A stretch of DNA of 64,000 nucleotides from Enhygromyxa salina. Its GTDB lineage: Bacteria > Myxococcota_A > Polyangia > Nannocystales > Nannocystaceae. The DNA is taken from assembly GCF_000737335.2 (NCBI RefSeq), contig NZ_JMCC02000001.1:146740-210739 (forward strand). The letters are read 5' to 3'. A program made the translations under genes and the position numbers. Below the pieces are notes generated by a model, which saw only the letters and a program-made list of their open reading frames with translations, did not search any database and was not told the DNA's origin. How positions within the stretch are numbered: the stretch's first letter is position 1; each line of letters opens with the position of its first letter. Shown in pieces: positions 53,675 through 61,064 of this stretch.

Positions 53675-54667
53675 ATGCGAACGACGCCACCGCGCTCTTG
53701 GATCTTCGTCGGCCTGGCCAAGACCTTCCTCCCCGGCGAGGTCCACAGCGTCGAGATCGCCGACTCCTCGCGGGTGGTCTACCGCACCGCGAGCGGCCAG
53801 CTCGTGGTCGCGGACGCCCACTGCCCCCACGTCGGCACGCACCTTGGACAGGGCGCCACTCTCGAGGGCGATCGGATCCGCTGTCCGCTCCACGGCCTGC
53901 GCTTCGAGCCCAACGGCGAGTGCGTCGAGGCCCGCGCGAAAGGGGCCTGCATGCGCCTGGGCGTGCACCCGATCCGCGAGATCGCAGGCATGGTCTTCAG
54001 CTGGTACGCGCCGGATGGCACGGGCCCGAGCTTCGAGCTCCCGCAGCTCGAGCACGAGGCCTTCTTGCCCTACCGCATCCGGACCGAGCGTCTCGCGCTC
54101 GCGATGGAAGAGCCGCTCGAGGTTCACGCCGTCGACATTGGTCACAACACCACGCTCCACGCCGAGCAAGACGTCGAGCCCGTCGACCCGCTCACGATCG
54201 AGGCCAGCAGCATCCACGCCTCGCTGGTCATGCGTCACCCGGCCACCCCCGCGGGCCAGCGTCTGCTTCGCCTGATCGGGGTGCGCGACGGTCACGTGCG
54301 GACCCACGTCGAGGTCCGCACCGTCGGCCTCGGCTATCAGCACATTCGTTCGACCGTGGACAGCATGGGGATCGTGGTCAACCAGTTCATGCTCGCGGTG
54401 CCGCGCGCGGCCAACGAGGTCGACCTGCACGTCGTCTACAGCATGCAAAAGCTCGAGCGCGCCCGCCTCCCCGCGCTGTTTCGGCCGTTCCCCCTGGCGC
54501 TGATCGAACCCTCGATCGAGCGCTCCGGTCACGCCGAGCTGATGGCGGCGACCGACGAGCACATGCAAATGTGGACCCGCAAGCGGCAGCTGGCCGCGCC
54601 CGCCTGGCTGCCCGAAGAGAGCGGGCTGCGCGACTATCGGGCTTGGGCCGACGCTTTTTACTCCTAG
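53675..54667 (+). CDS. Rieske non-haem iron oxygenase
   Basis: 330 residues. The Rieske 2Fe-2S motifs are CPHVGTH and CPLHGLRF. In the catalytic domain the mononuclear iron motif D-x2-H-x4-H is present as DIGHNTTLH. The size and layout match the short alpha subunits of the KshA / cholesterol-desaturase-like group. It needs a separate reductase, which is not seen here. The substrate is probably a hydrophobic ring compound or sterol; this is inference. The ATG at 53675 is chosen over a TTG eight codons upstream. Confidence 0.9.
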   Translation: MRTTPPRSWIFVGLAKTFLPGEVHSVEIADSSRVVYRTASGQLVVADAHCPHVGTHLGQGATLEGDRIRCPLHGLRFEPNGECVEARAKGACMRLGVHPIREIAGMVFSWYAPDGTGPSFELPQLEHEAFLPYRIRTERLALAMEEPLEVHAVDIGHNTTLHAEQDVEPVDPLTIEASSIHASLVMRHPATPAGQRLLRLIGVRDGHVRTHVEVRTVGLGYQHIRSTVDSMGIVVNQFMLAVPRAANEVDLHVVYSMQKLERARLPALFRPFPLALIEPSIERSGHAELMAATDEHMQMWTRKRQLAAPAWLPEESGLRDYRAWADAFYS

Positions 54668-54715
54668 CGCGTGAGGTCGGCCCACGCGGCCTGCCTTGCG
54701 CTTGTCCTTGAAGTA

Positions 54716-54731
54716 AGTTATTCAACTAACT
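54716..54731. promoter_or_regulatory. Probable TetR operator
   Basis: AGTTA, a 6-bp spacer (ttcaac) and TAACT form a perfect inverted repeat inside the AT-rich aagtaagttattcaactaac, 5 bp before the ATG of the TetR-family gene in otherwise GC-rich DNA. TTAGTT/AACTAA-type palindromes are frequent operators of small TetR repressors. It probably gives autoregulation and control of the following DoxX-like gene. Confidence 0.65.
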
Positions 54732-54735
54732 AACG

Positions 54736-55311
54736 ATGGCAAGGACGTCTGACAAGCGGGAGAGGCTCGTCGCCGCGGGCTGCGAGGTTCTCTACGAGCA
54801 GGGGCTGCGGGGAACCTCGCTGGCCGACATCGCCGAGCGCGCGGGCGTTCCGATCGGCAACGTCTACTACTACTTCAAGACCAAGGAGGAGCTCGCGCGT
54901 GCCGTCATCGCTCAGCGCCGGCTCGACATCGAGGCTCGGTACGCAGACATCGAGGCCACGATCTCCAATCCTCACGAGCGGCTGCGCGAGTTTGTGCGTC
55001 GGGCCAGCCAAGCACGAACTCGCGTCGCGACCCATGGGTGTCCGTACGGGACGCTCGCGCAAGAACTCCGCAAGAGCGAGGGCGTCCTGGCCGACGAGGC
55101 CGGTGACCTTCTGCGCATACAAACCAACTGGGTCGCCAGCCAGTACCAAGCTCTTGGTGTCCGTCGAGGCCAGGCCAAGGCGCAGGCTGTCGAGCTGGTC
55201 GCTTCCATGCAGGGAGCCTCGCTCCTCACGCACGCGTTGTGCGACCCCACAATCATGAAGCGCGAGTTCGAGCGGCTGGATCGCGCTCTCGTCACCCAGG
55301 CACCGCTGTAG
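54736..55311 (+). CDS. TetR-family transcriptional regulator
   Basis: 191 residues. N-terminal helix-turn-helix: KRERLVAAGCEVLYEQGLRG, TSLADIAERAGVPIGNVYYY, FKTKEELARAVI. The ligand-binding C-terminal domain has CPYGTLAQELRKS, typical of the TetR_C_... group with a conserved Cys that may sense electrophiles. It represses genes, probably itself and the DoxX-like gene 25 bp downstream. Base composition is a little less GC-rich than the region average. An inverted repeat lies directly before its start. Confidence 0.93.
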   Translation: MARTSDKRERLVAAGCEVLYEQGLRGTSLADIAERAGVPIGNVYYYFKTKEELARAVIAQRRLDIEARYADIEATISNPHERLREFVRRASQARTRVATHGCPYGTLAQELRKSEGVLADEAGDLLRIQTNWVASQYQALGVRRGQAKAQAVELVASMQGASLLTHALCDPTIMKREFERLDRALVTQAPL

Positions 55312-55336
55312 GAGCCCGGCACTCGAGGACACTCCA

Positions 55337-55759
55337 ATGAGCAAATTCTACCTCTTCACCCACTTCTTCAACGCCGCGGTCTTGGTGCGGTTTGCCATCT
55401 CCAAGCTGTTTGCGTGGCCGATCTCCGTTGCCGCGTTTGTGGAGATGGCCAAGCCCCTTGGCATCGACCCAACCTTCTTTCGAATCTTCACGGGGATCAC
55501 CCTCACCGTGGTGATCATTGGCTACGCGACAAGCCTGTTCCTGGTCGCCAAGAAGGGATTTCCGAGCAACAAGGAGTCCTTGTACGTGGTCGGGGCGTCC
55601 AACCTGCTGGGGGGCACCGTCATGATCGGGGCGCTGTTCTCGGAGTTCCTCCTGCGGCTGAGCCCCAAGTGGCCTCTGGTCTACATCGCCCTGGCGATCG
55701 TGGTCTTCTCTGCCTTGAACCTGAACCAGCTCCGGTATCGGCACGCGTTGGCATCGTAG
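55337..55759 (+). CDS. DoxX-like membrane protein
   Basis: 140 residues with four membrane helices (about 5-25, 45-70, 80-105, 110-130). The layout and FAISKLFAWP start are DoxX-like, but the family motifs are weak. DoxX-type proteins are linked to redox stress and thiol metabolism. It follows the TetR gene by 25 bp and is probably under its control. A terminator-like hairpin follows. Confidence 0.75.
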   Translation: MSKFYLFTHFFNAAVLVRFAISKLFAWPISVAAFVEMAKPLGIDPTFFRIFTGITLTVVIIGYATSLFLVAKKGFPSNKESLYVVGASNLLGGTVMIGALFSEFLLRLSPKWPLVYIALAIVVFSALNLNQLRYRHALAS

Positions 55760-55812
55760 GTGGTGCAGGGGGCGTGAAGCAGACGAACTTGGCATTCGCC
55801 CGACACGATCAG

Positions 55813-55842
55813 GCGATCCCCGACGAGGAAATCGGGGATCGC
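55813..55842. terminator. Hairpin between convergent genes
   Basis: GCGATCCCCGA (55813-55823) pairs with TCGGGGATCGC (55832-55842), an 11-bp perfect stem with loop cgaggaaa. It lies between the DoxX-like gene and the convergent VWA gene. No U-run follows on either strand, so it may be a partial or Rho-assisted terminator. Confidence 0.65.
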
Positions 55843-55847
55843 TCGCT

Positions 55848-57212
55848 CTAGTCGCAAGTGCCGATCAAGCGTTGCTGCGCCTGCAGCAGCGCCGCGTCGT
55901 AGTTGGGCCTGCAGATCGAGGCAAGCGGCTCACTGCTCAACGCCGCCGCGACTTCGCGCAGGCGAACCGGGGGCACGCCCCGGGGCGCCTCGTTGGCAAG
56001 TTCGTCGAATTCACCCGTGCAGCCCGGCCCGATACCAAACGAGTTTTGATACACGGGATCGCTCTGATCCACGTCCACGTATTGGAGCACGCCGTCGGTC
56101 CCGAGCCCGCTGATGACCATGACCGCCACGTCGGCGCCGGGATCGATCGCGCGCTTTTGTTGCTCGAGCTCCGACAGCAGGTTCGTGTATTTGCTGACAG
56201 GAAACAGCACCGCGTGCTCCTCGGTGGTCGGTTCACCGTCGAGGTCGTAGTCCGTGGCAACGCAGTCGTCATAGTTTGGCGAGTTGCCCGAGCAGCTGAC
56301 CCCAGCGTTCCAACACACGGCGCTGGTTGGGAACGCCGCAATGGGGTCGGACCAGAACGCGCGGTTGCCTTCTTGCTCGAAGATCGCCTGCGCGCTTGGA
56401 TTGGCAGAGCAGTCCGCCTCGTCGGTCACGATCACCACGAGCAAGCTGGCGTCGTCGCGGATGAACCCCGCCTCGGGTTGGTCTGGCTGCATGGTTCGCG
56501 CGACCGCCAACGCCATCGCCTCGAGCGGTTGCTCGAAGCCGCAGCCGTTGACGCCCTGTGGGATCAGGCACAAGGCCGCGGTCACGGGGTCGATTGGATC
56601 CGGGAGGTTGCTGGCGCCGCCGACCCGCTGCATCCACGGTCGCGGGCTCGCCACGGGATCGTTGGCGGTCGTCGTTGGCAGGGTGACCAGCTTGCCGGCG
56701 GGATAGGGACAGATGTCGTTGCAGGCGGCGTCGCTAACGTCGGTCTCTCCACTGTTGAACACGAAGTCATCGAGGTGATCCTTGCAGGACCGAATCTGTA
56801 GCCGGCCCATCTCGGGTGTCGTCGACCGCAGCGGGCACCAGACGTTGCCGACGTCGGTGGTCGTGACCCCGAGTCGCCAGTTGACGCCAGCTTCGTCGAG
56901 CGGGATCAGCAGCGAGTCGATCGACTCGGCGAGGCGTCGCTGCAGCGAGCCCATTGAACCCGAGTTGTCGATGACCACCAGGATGTCTACGGCCGTCTGG
57001 CAGCCGTCGCCGTCGATTGGGGACGCGCCGTCGCCATCGCCATCACCGTCACCCTCGCCATCGCCGTCACCATCGCCATCGCCATCGCCGTCGCCTGTGT
57101 CCTCGCTGGTCGAGTCTTCGTCGCCCACGTCGAGGTTACCGGGCTGCTTGACTACGCAGCCGCCGAGCAGGCAGGCGCTGAACACCATGGTTATCTTTGT
57201 GGAATGCTGCAT
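55848..57212 (-). CDS. VWA-domain lipoprotein with DG repeats
   Basis: 454 residues from the ATG giving MQHSTK. A signal peptide ends in lipobox LLGGC. A linker of about ten Asp-Gly repeats follows, a common tether of myxobacterial surface lipoproteins. The von Willebrand A domain has the metal site DNSGSMGSL and VVIVTDEADCSANPS; several Cys may form disulphides. It probably binds protein or ligand at the outer surface. Part of the DG tract is a simple (gaYggc)n repeat likely to vary in length. It follows the ECF sigma factor gene by about 33 bp. Confidence 0.92.
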   Translation of the reverse strand: MQHSTKITMVFSACLLGGCVVKQPGNLDVGDEDSTSEDTGDGDGDGDGDGDGEGDGDGDGDGASPIDGDGCQTAVDILVVIDNSGSMGSLQRRLAESIDSLLIPLDEAGVNWRLGVTTTDVGNVWCPLRSTTPEMGRLQIRSCKDHLDDFVFNSGETDVSDAACNDICPYPAGKLVTLPTTTANDPVASPRPWMQRVGGASNLPDPIDPVTAALCLIPQGVNGCGFEQPLEAMALAVARTMQPDQPEAGFIRDDASLLVVIVTDEADCSANPSAQAIFEQEGNRAFWSDPIAAFPTSAVCWNAGVSCSGNSPNYDDCVATDYDLDGEPTTEEHAVLFPVSKYTNLLSELEQQKRAIDPGADVAVMVISGLGTDGVLQYVDVDQSDPVYQNSFGIGPGCTGEFDELANEAPRGVPPVRLREVAAALSSEPLASICRPNYDAALLQAQQRLIGTCD

Positions 57213-57245
57213 CGATCCGTGAATGTCCGGCATCGCCCGGACTCG

Positions 57246-58451
57246 TCACCAACACGCGGTCTCGATCCGCGCGAGCATGGGCGAGTCCGGCTCGCGTTCG
57301 CGCAGCTGGGCGACGGTGGCCTGGGCACGCTCGATCTCACCTAATTTGCACAGTGCGGCGACGCGGGTCGCGGCGCGTTGGCCCAGCAGCCGCGGCTCGG
57401 CGTGCGGGATCGACTCGAGCTCGTCCAAGGCTCGCGGCGGGTCGCTGGCGATCAACGCCGCGCGGGCGCGACGTAGGGCCTCGGCCGGGTCGGGTGAGGA
57501 AGGCACGTCCAAGGCGCCACGCGGACGCGCCCGCTGGACGACCACGGGTGGCTCGATCGTCTCGTCGATCGTCTCGCTTGGCTCGATTGGCGTGACCACC
57601 TCGACTGGCTCCAAGGTCTCTGCGCGCGGGATCGCGGTGCCAGTAGCGAGTGCAGTATTGGGGTCCTCACGGGGGACAATCGGGGCTGCTGCTACCCAGC
57701 CAAGCACGGCGACGCTGACCACACCGACGCCCGCGAGCACCGCGGTGATCTTTGCCGAGACCAGCCCCGCCAGCCCCGTCGCTGGCGCCAGCGCCAACCC
57801 AGGTCGGGAGATCGCCGCGAGCACCAACCCCCACGAGCGGGCGCGGGCTTGTTCAGGGGGAGTGTCCGGCCGCTCGCGCAGCTCCCTGGTCGCGGACGCG
57901 ACCGCCTGCCGGTTGGGCTCGAGCCCGAAGTGCGCACAAAAAGCCCGCCGTGCCAGGCGCAAGCGCGAGTGGGCCGTGTTGGGGTTGATGCTCAGCGTCT
58001 GCGCGATCTCGCGTCCGGTGTAGCCCTCGAGCTCCGCGAGCACGAACACGGCGCGCTGGTGTTCGTCGAGCTCGCGCAGGAACTCGGTGAGCAGGGCGTC
58101 GCCAAGCAGCCGCTCGGTCTGGAGACGGCGACGCTGCTGCTCGAGCAGATCCACGTGCTCGGCGAACGCGTCGACCCGACGCCGGTGCCGAGCGCGGCCG
58201 CGGCCGCGGTTGCGGACCACGTTGCGCAAGATCCCAAACAGCCATGTGCTTGGCTCGACCCCCGGCTCGAGCCGGTCGCGGCGGCGGTAGGCGATCACGA
58301 ACACGTCCTGAATGACGTCGTCGAGCTCGTCCTGCGCCACCGCCATCCGCCGCGCGCACCGCCACACGAACGCGTAGTTGTTGCGATACAGCGGCTCGAA
58401 GTCCGCGGGGGCGAAGTCGCGGGCGGGCCGACTTGGGAGGGGCGCGTTCAC
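57246..58451 (-). CDS. ECF sigma factor with fused membrane anchor and C-terminal repeat domain
   Basis: 401 residues. Sigma region 2 (FEPLYRNNYAFVWRCARRM, DDVIQDVFVIAYRRRD) and region 4 (HQRAVFVLAELEGYTGREIA, SINPNTAHSRLRLARRAF) are complete. A single membrane helix follows (VLAGVGVVSVAVLGWVAAAP), then an acidic/Pro-rich linker and a C-terminal helical part with TPR-like pattern (EALRRARAALIASDPPRALD). In such fusions the tail may act as its own anti-sigma or sensor. I chose GTG 58451 (MNAPLPSRP); the open frame upstream has no protein-like content. Downstream is the VWA lipoprotein gene; upstream, an exported protein on the same strand. Confidence 0.9.
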   Translation of the reverse strand: MNAPLPSRPARDFAPADFEPLYRNNYAFVWRCARRMAVAQDELDDVIQDVFVIAYRRRDRLEPGVEPSTWLFGILRNVVRNRGRGRARHRRRVDAFAEHVDLLEQQRRRLQTERLLGDALLTEFLRELDEHQRAVFVLAELEGYTGREIAQTLSINPNTAHSRLRLARRAFCAHFGLEPNRQAVASATRELRERPDTPPEQARARSWGLVLAAISRPGLALAPATGLAGLVSAKITAVLAGVGVVSVAVLGWVAAAPIVPREDPNTALATGTAIPRAETLEPVEVVTPIEPSETIDETIEPPVVVQRARPRGALDVPSSPDPAEALRRARAALIASDPPRALDELESIPHAEPRLLGQRAATRVAALCKLGEIERAQATVAQLREREPDSPMLARIETACW

Positions 58452-58495
58452 GTGGTCAGTGCATGTCCAGTTTGGAACGGTCTCGTCACGCCGCC

Positions 58496-59635
58496 CTAGA
58501 AAAATCTGAGCTCGACACCCAGGCCGGCGCGGCCCGACACGACCGGCGTCAGATAGCTGGCGTCTGGGGCCGCAGTGCTGAAGTTGGGGCGCAGGACGTT
58601 GAAGTTGGCGCCGAAGTCCACGACCAGCGCGACGGTGCGCCCAAGCTCGACCGCGAGCCCGGCCTCGGCCGCCAGCCACAGCCACGGGTGGGTCCGGCGC
58701 AGCGGCTCTGCGACCCCGACGCCACGCGCCCGGATCTGCCCGGCGCCAAACGCCGCGCAAGCCCGCAGCTCGACGATGCCCCAGCGGGGGACGCCACATG
58801 GATGAACGGCAATGTCCCAAGCCAGGAGATCGCCGCCGACCGAGCCGTTGGCGCTGCGAAACTGCCCGGCAAGGGTGACGCCCGCGTCCAGGAGGGCTCG
58901 AAACGCGACGCGGTGGTTGCCGTGCTGCAGGCCAACGCCCCCGCGCAGCTGCGGCGCCGGGTTGGGGAACAGGTTCAGCGCGAGGCCGCCAACCGCCGAC
59001 ACCAGGGCTCGCGTCGGTTGCGGTTGCTCGTCACCGTGGTCAACGGTGTCCTCGCTCGCGTACAGCTCGAATTCTGTGACGGACTCGGTGGGGTCGAGCA
59101 CGGCCGGCGGTGCGGGGTTGATGATTGGCGCGGGGTTGGTGCTTGGCGCGATTGTTGGTTGGGCCAGCTCTGCCAGAGTCGCCAGCTCGTCGAGCTCGTG
59201 AGGCGCTGGCGCAGCGTGGGGTGGCGCGGCAGGGCGCGGTCGCTGGATTTCCATAACGCGGATGGGTGGCTCGGAGATCAGGCGCCGCTCCGTGATCGCC
59301 AGCGGATCGATGGCGATCGCCGCGAGGCTGGCGGCGAGCTCCAGCAGGCTGGCGCAGTCGTGATGGGAGAGCTGCTGCTGGTCTCGCACGCCGTCGATCG
59401 CGGTTGTCAGCTCCAACACAAAGCCGCCGCGGCTGGCGTGCACGCGACCGACGACGACGATCGATGTCGCGCTCGGCGAGCTCGTCATGGCGCGTCCGAG
59501 ATACGCGCTGACCCGCCGCTCGAGCGAGCTGGCGGTCGGACACTCGAGCGGCGCCTCCCACGCGATGCGGGCGCCCGCGTCGGCTGAAGTCGGACCGAGC
59601 GCGAGGAGCACCGCGAGCGTGGGGCCGAGCACCAT
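58496..59635 (-). CDS. Exported beta-barrel-like protein of unknown function
   Basis: 379 residues. A signal peptide (VLGPTLAVLLALGPTSADA) is followed by an alpha/beta N-terminal part with CPTASSLERRVSAYLG, a Pro/Ala linker, and a C-terminal half with alternating strands (ALVSAVGGLALNLFP, AGLAVELGRTVALVVDF) ending in aromatic ...ELRFF, as in outer-membrane barrels. It is 44 bp upstream of the ECF sigma factor gene. I do not recognise the family; myxobacteria often have such proteins next to sigma factor genes. Confidence 0.75.
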   Translation of the reverse strand: MVLGPTLAVLLALGPTSADAGARIAWEAPLECPTASSLERRVSAYLGRAMTSSPSATSIVVVGRVHASRGGFVLELTTAIDGVRDQQQLSHHDCASLLELAASLAAIAIDPLAITERRLISEPPIRVMEIQRPRPAAPPHAAPAPHELDELATLAELAQPTIAPSTNPAPIINPAPPAVLDPTESVTEFELYASEDTVDHGDEQPQPTRALVSAVGGLALNLFPNPAPQLRGGVGLQHGNHRVAFRALLDAGVTLAGQFRSANGSVGGDLLAWDIAVHPCGVPRWGIVELRACAAFGAGQIRARGVGVAEPLRRTHPWLWLAAEAGLAVELGRTVALVVDFGANFNVLRPNFSTAAPDASYLTPVVSGRAGLGVELRFF

Positions 59636-59647
59636 GACGGTGAACTA

Positions 59648-59904
59648 TTACCGCAACCCGGCCGCGACGTCGCGGCTACCTGGCTCGAAGCGGGTCACTT
59701 CTGTGACGATCGTGCGGAATTCTGTCGCTGCATCGCTCGCCAGGTCAGAGGTCGAAGCCGGCTCGAGTTCAGTGACGTGGCGTCTGCTTGCACGGCGGGC
59801 GGGATCGCCGACGGCTCCGCGGAGCGGGCTGCACAGCCGCCCAACAAGCAGGCGTAGACGAGCCAAGGCCACGGGCGCGCAGACTTGGTGGCTGATCCGT
59901 TCAT
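59648..59904 (-). pseudogene. Possible small lipoprotein gene with a frameshift
   Basis: One frame starts with MNGSATKS and gives a signal peptide with lipobox LLGGC and about 40 more residues, stopping at 59695. Another frame gives a protein-like end (VTELEPASTSDLASDAATEF, RTIVTEVTRFEPGSRDVA) that stops at 59648, 13 bp before the next gene. Joining them needs one frameshift near 59780. It may be a damaged gene, or the first frame alone may be a short real lipoprotein. Confidence 0.4.
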
Positions 59905-60243
59905 GGGCCGCCGAGCATACAGCATCACAAAGCGTGACGTGGAAACCGGCGGTGACCAGACAATCTAATCATGCGAGCTCGAAGCGACAATGTCATTGTC
60001 CGCTACAGCGTCGTCAAGCTCCCACGTGGGCCCCAACGACGTCTGTATGGCGATCGTTGACGCAGGATGAGGGTGCGCTGCTCACGTGCTTCGCGAATGG
60101 GTGACTTGGCAACGGGTGATGCTCGAGTGAGACATTCGCGACCAAACGAATACAAGAAATCAATTCGGGTGAAATTAGCGAGAGCGGTGCCATGATCCAT
60201 ACACAGCGGTGCGTTGGGCACCGTCACATCAGGAGAATCGATC
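59905..60243. other. Intergenic region, no gene recognised
   Basis: About 340 bp, less GC-rich than the flanks, upstream of the divergent lipoprotein-like ORF and the DUF4360 gene. The end carries the DUF4360 leader with AGGAG eight bases before its ATG. A promoter is expected but none is clear. Confidence 0.45.
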
Positions 60244-60975
60244 ATGCAAGGCCCAAACAAGAATGTCATCTTTCGCTCCAGCGTCGTCGCACTCTTGCTG
60301 GGGTTTGCTCCCGCATGTAGTATGGATGAGCCCGAGTCAACCGACGATCTGGAGATGAGCGGTGTGGTGGTGGAGCCGGCCAGTGAAGATGTCCTTGTTG
60401 GGGACGCGCTAGAACGAGGTGAGCCCAACACGCAGGTCGGTCCCAACGACGTCTATATCGAGGAAATCACGACCAACGGCATCGGCTGTCCATACCCGGG
60501 GTCGGCCGTGGCGGTGCTCTCTAGCGACCAGAAGAGCTTCATCGTCATCTTCAACGACATGCTGCTCCAAAACCCGCCGCCTCCGCCGGTCAAGACCACG
60601 AACTGCGTGGCGGCCGTCAAGCTCCACGTCCCCAAGGGGTTCCAGGTGTCTGTGTCCACCGTGAACACCAAGGGATACGCGTTCCTCGAGAAGGGCCTCA
60701 AGGCGACCCAGACGTCGAACTACTTCTTGGCGGGTGTGCCGCTTGGACTCACCTACCAAAGTGTGCTCCAGGGCTACTTCGACGACTTCTACAACTTCAC
60801 CGATGTGTTTGGGGTTGCCACGTGGTCGAAGTGCGGCGAGGCGGTGCTCATTGGCATCAATACGACGCTGAATCTGAACGCCATCAAGAACCCCTACGGC
60901 AATGGGATCATCAACACCACCACGGTTGACGGCAAGTTCCAAAAGATCTTCCACATCAACAAGAAGCCGTGCTGA
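60244..60975 (+). CDS. DUF4360-type secreted lipoprotein, paralogue 2
   Basis: 243 residues. The ATG at 60244 is fixed by AGGAG eight bases upstream. Signal peptide with lipobox FAPAC. The DUF4360 domain has GIGCPYPG, IVIFNDMLLQNPPPPPVKTT, CVAAVKLHVPKGFQVSVSTV, YAFLEKGLKATQTSNYFLAG and KKPC at the end. It is about 60% like the protein at 22 kb over the domain, while signal and linker differ. Function unknown; surface or extracellular. The gene is less GC-rich than average, which may reflect high expression or recent transfer. A strong hairpin follows. Confidence 0.88.
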   Translation: MQGPNKNVIFRSSVVALLLGFAPACSMDEPESTDDLEMSGVVVEPASEDVLVGDALERGEPNTQVGPNDVYIEEITTNGIGCPYPGSAVAVLSSDQKSFIVIFNDMLLQNPPPPPVKTTNCVAAVKLHVPKGFQVSVSTVNTKGYAFLEKGLKATQTSNYFLAGVPLGLTYQSVLQGYFDDFYNFTDVFGVATWSKCGEAVLIGINTTLNLNAIKNPYGNGIINTTTVDGKFQKIFHINKKPC

Positions 60976-61005
60976 GGCGCGCGCACCTACGGAGGTGTGT
61001 CATCG

Positions 61006-61046
61006 TCATGGAGTGCTACGGAGCGCGTTTTCGTAGCACTCCATGA
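61006..61046. terminator. Strong bidirectional terminator-like hairpin
   Basis: CATGGAGTGCTACG (61007-61020) pairs perfectly with CGTAGCACTCCATG (61032-61045), extended by one T-A pair, around the loop gagcgcgtttt. It stands between convergent genes (DUF4360 and the hydroxylase fusion) 30 bp after the first stop. It has no U-run after the stem. It may serve both strands. Confidence 0.75.
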
Positions 61047-61064
61047 TCGTCGAGGGTACCCAGG

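Noticed and set aside
60023..60048. Short match to the DUF4360 gene (cccaacgacgtct)
   Set aside because: 13 to 17 bases only, probably chance or a very old trace.
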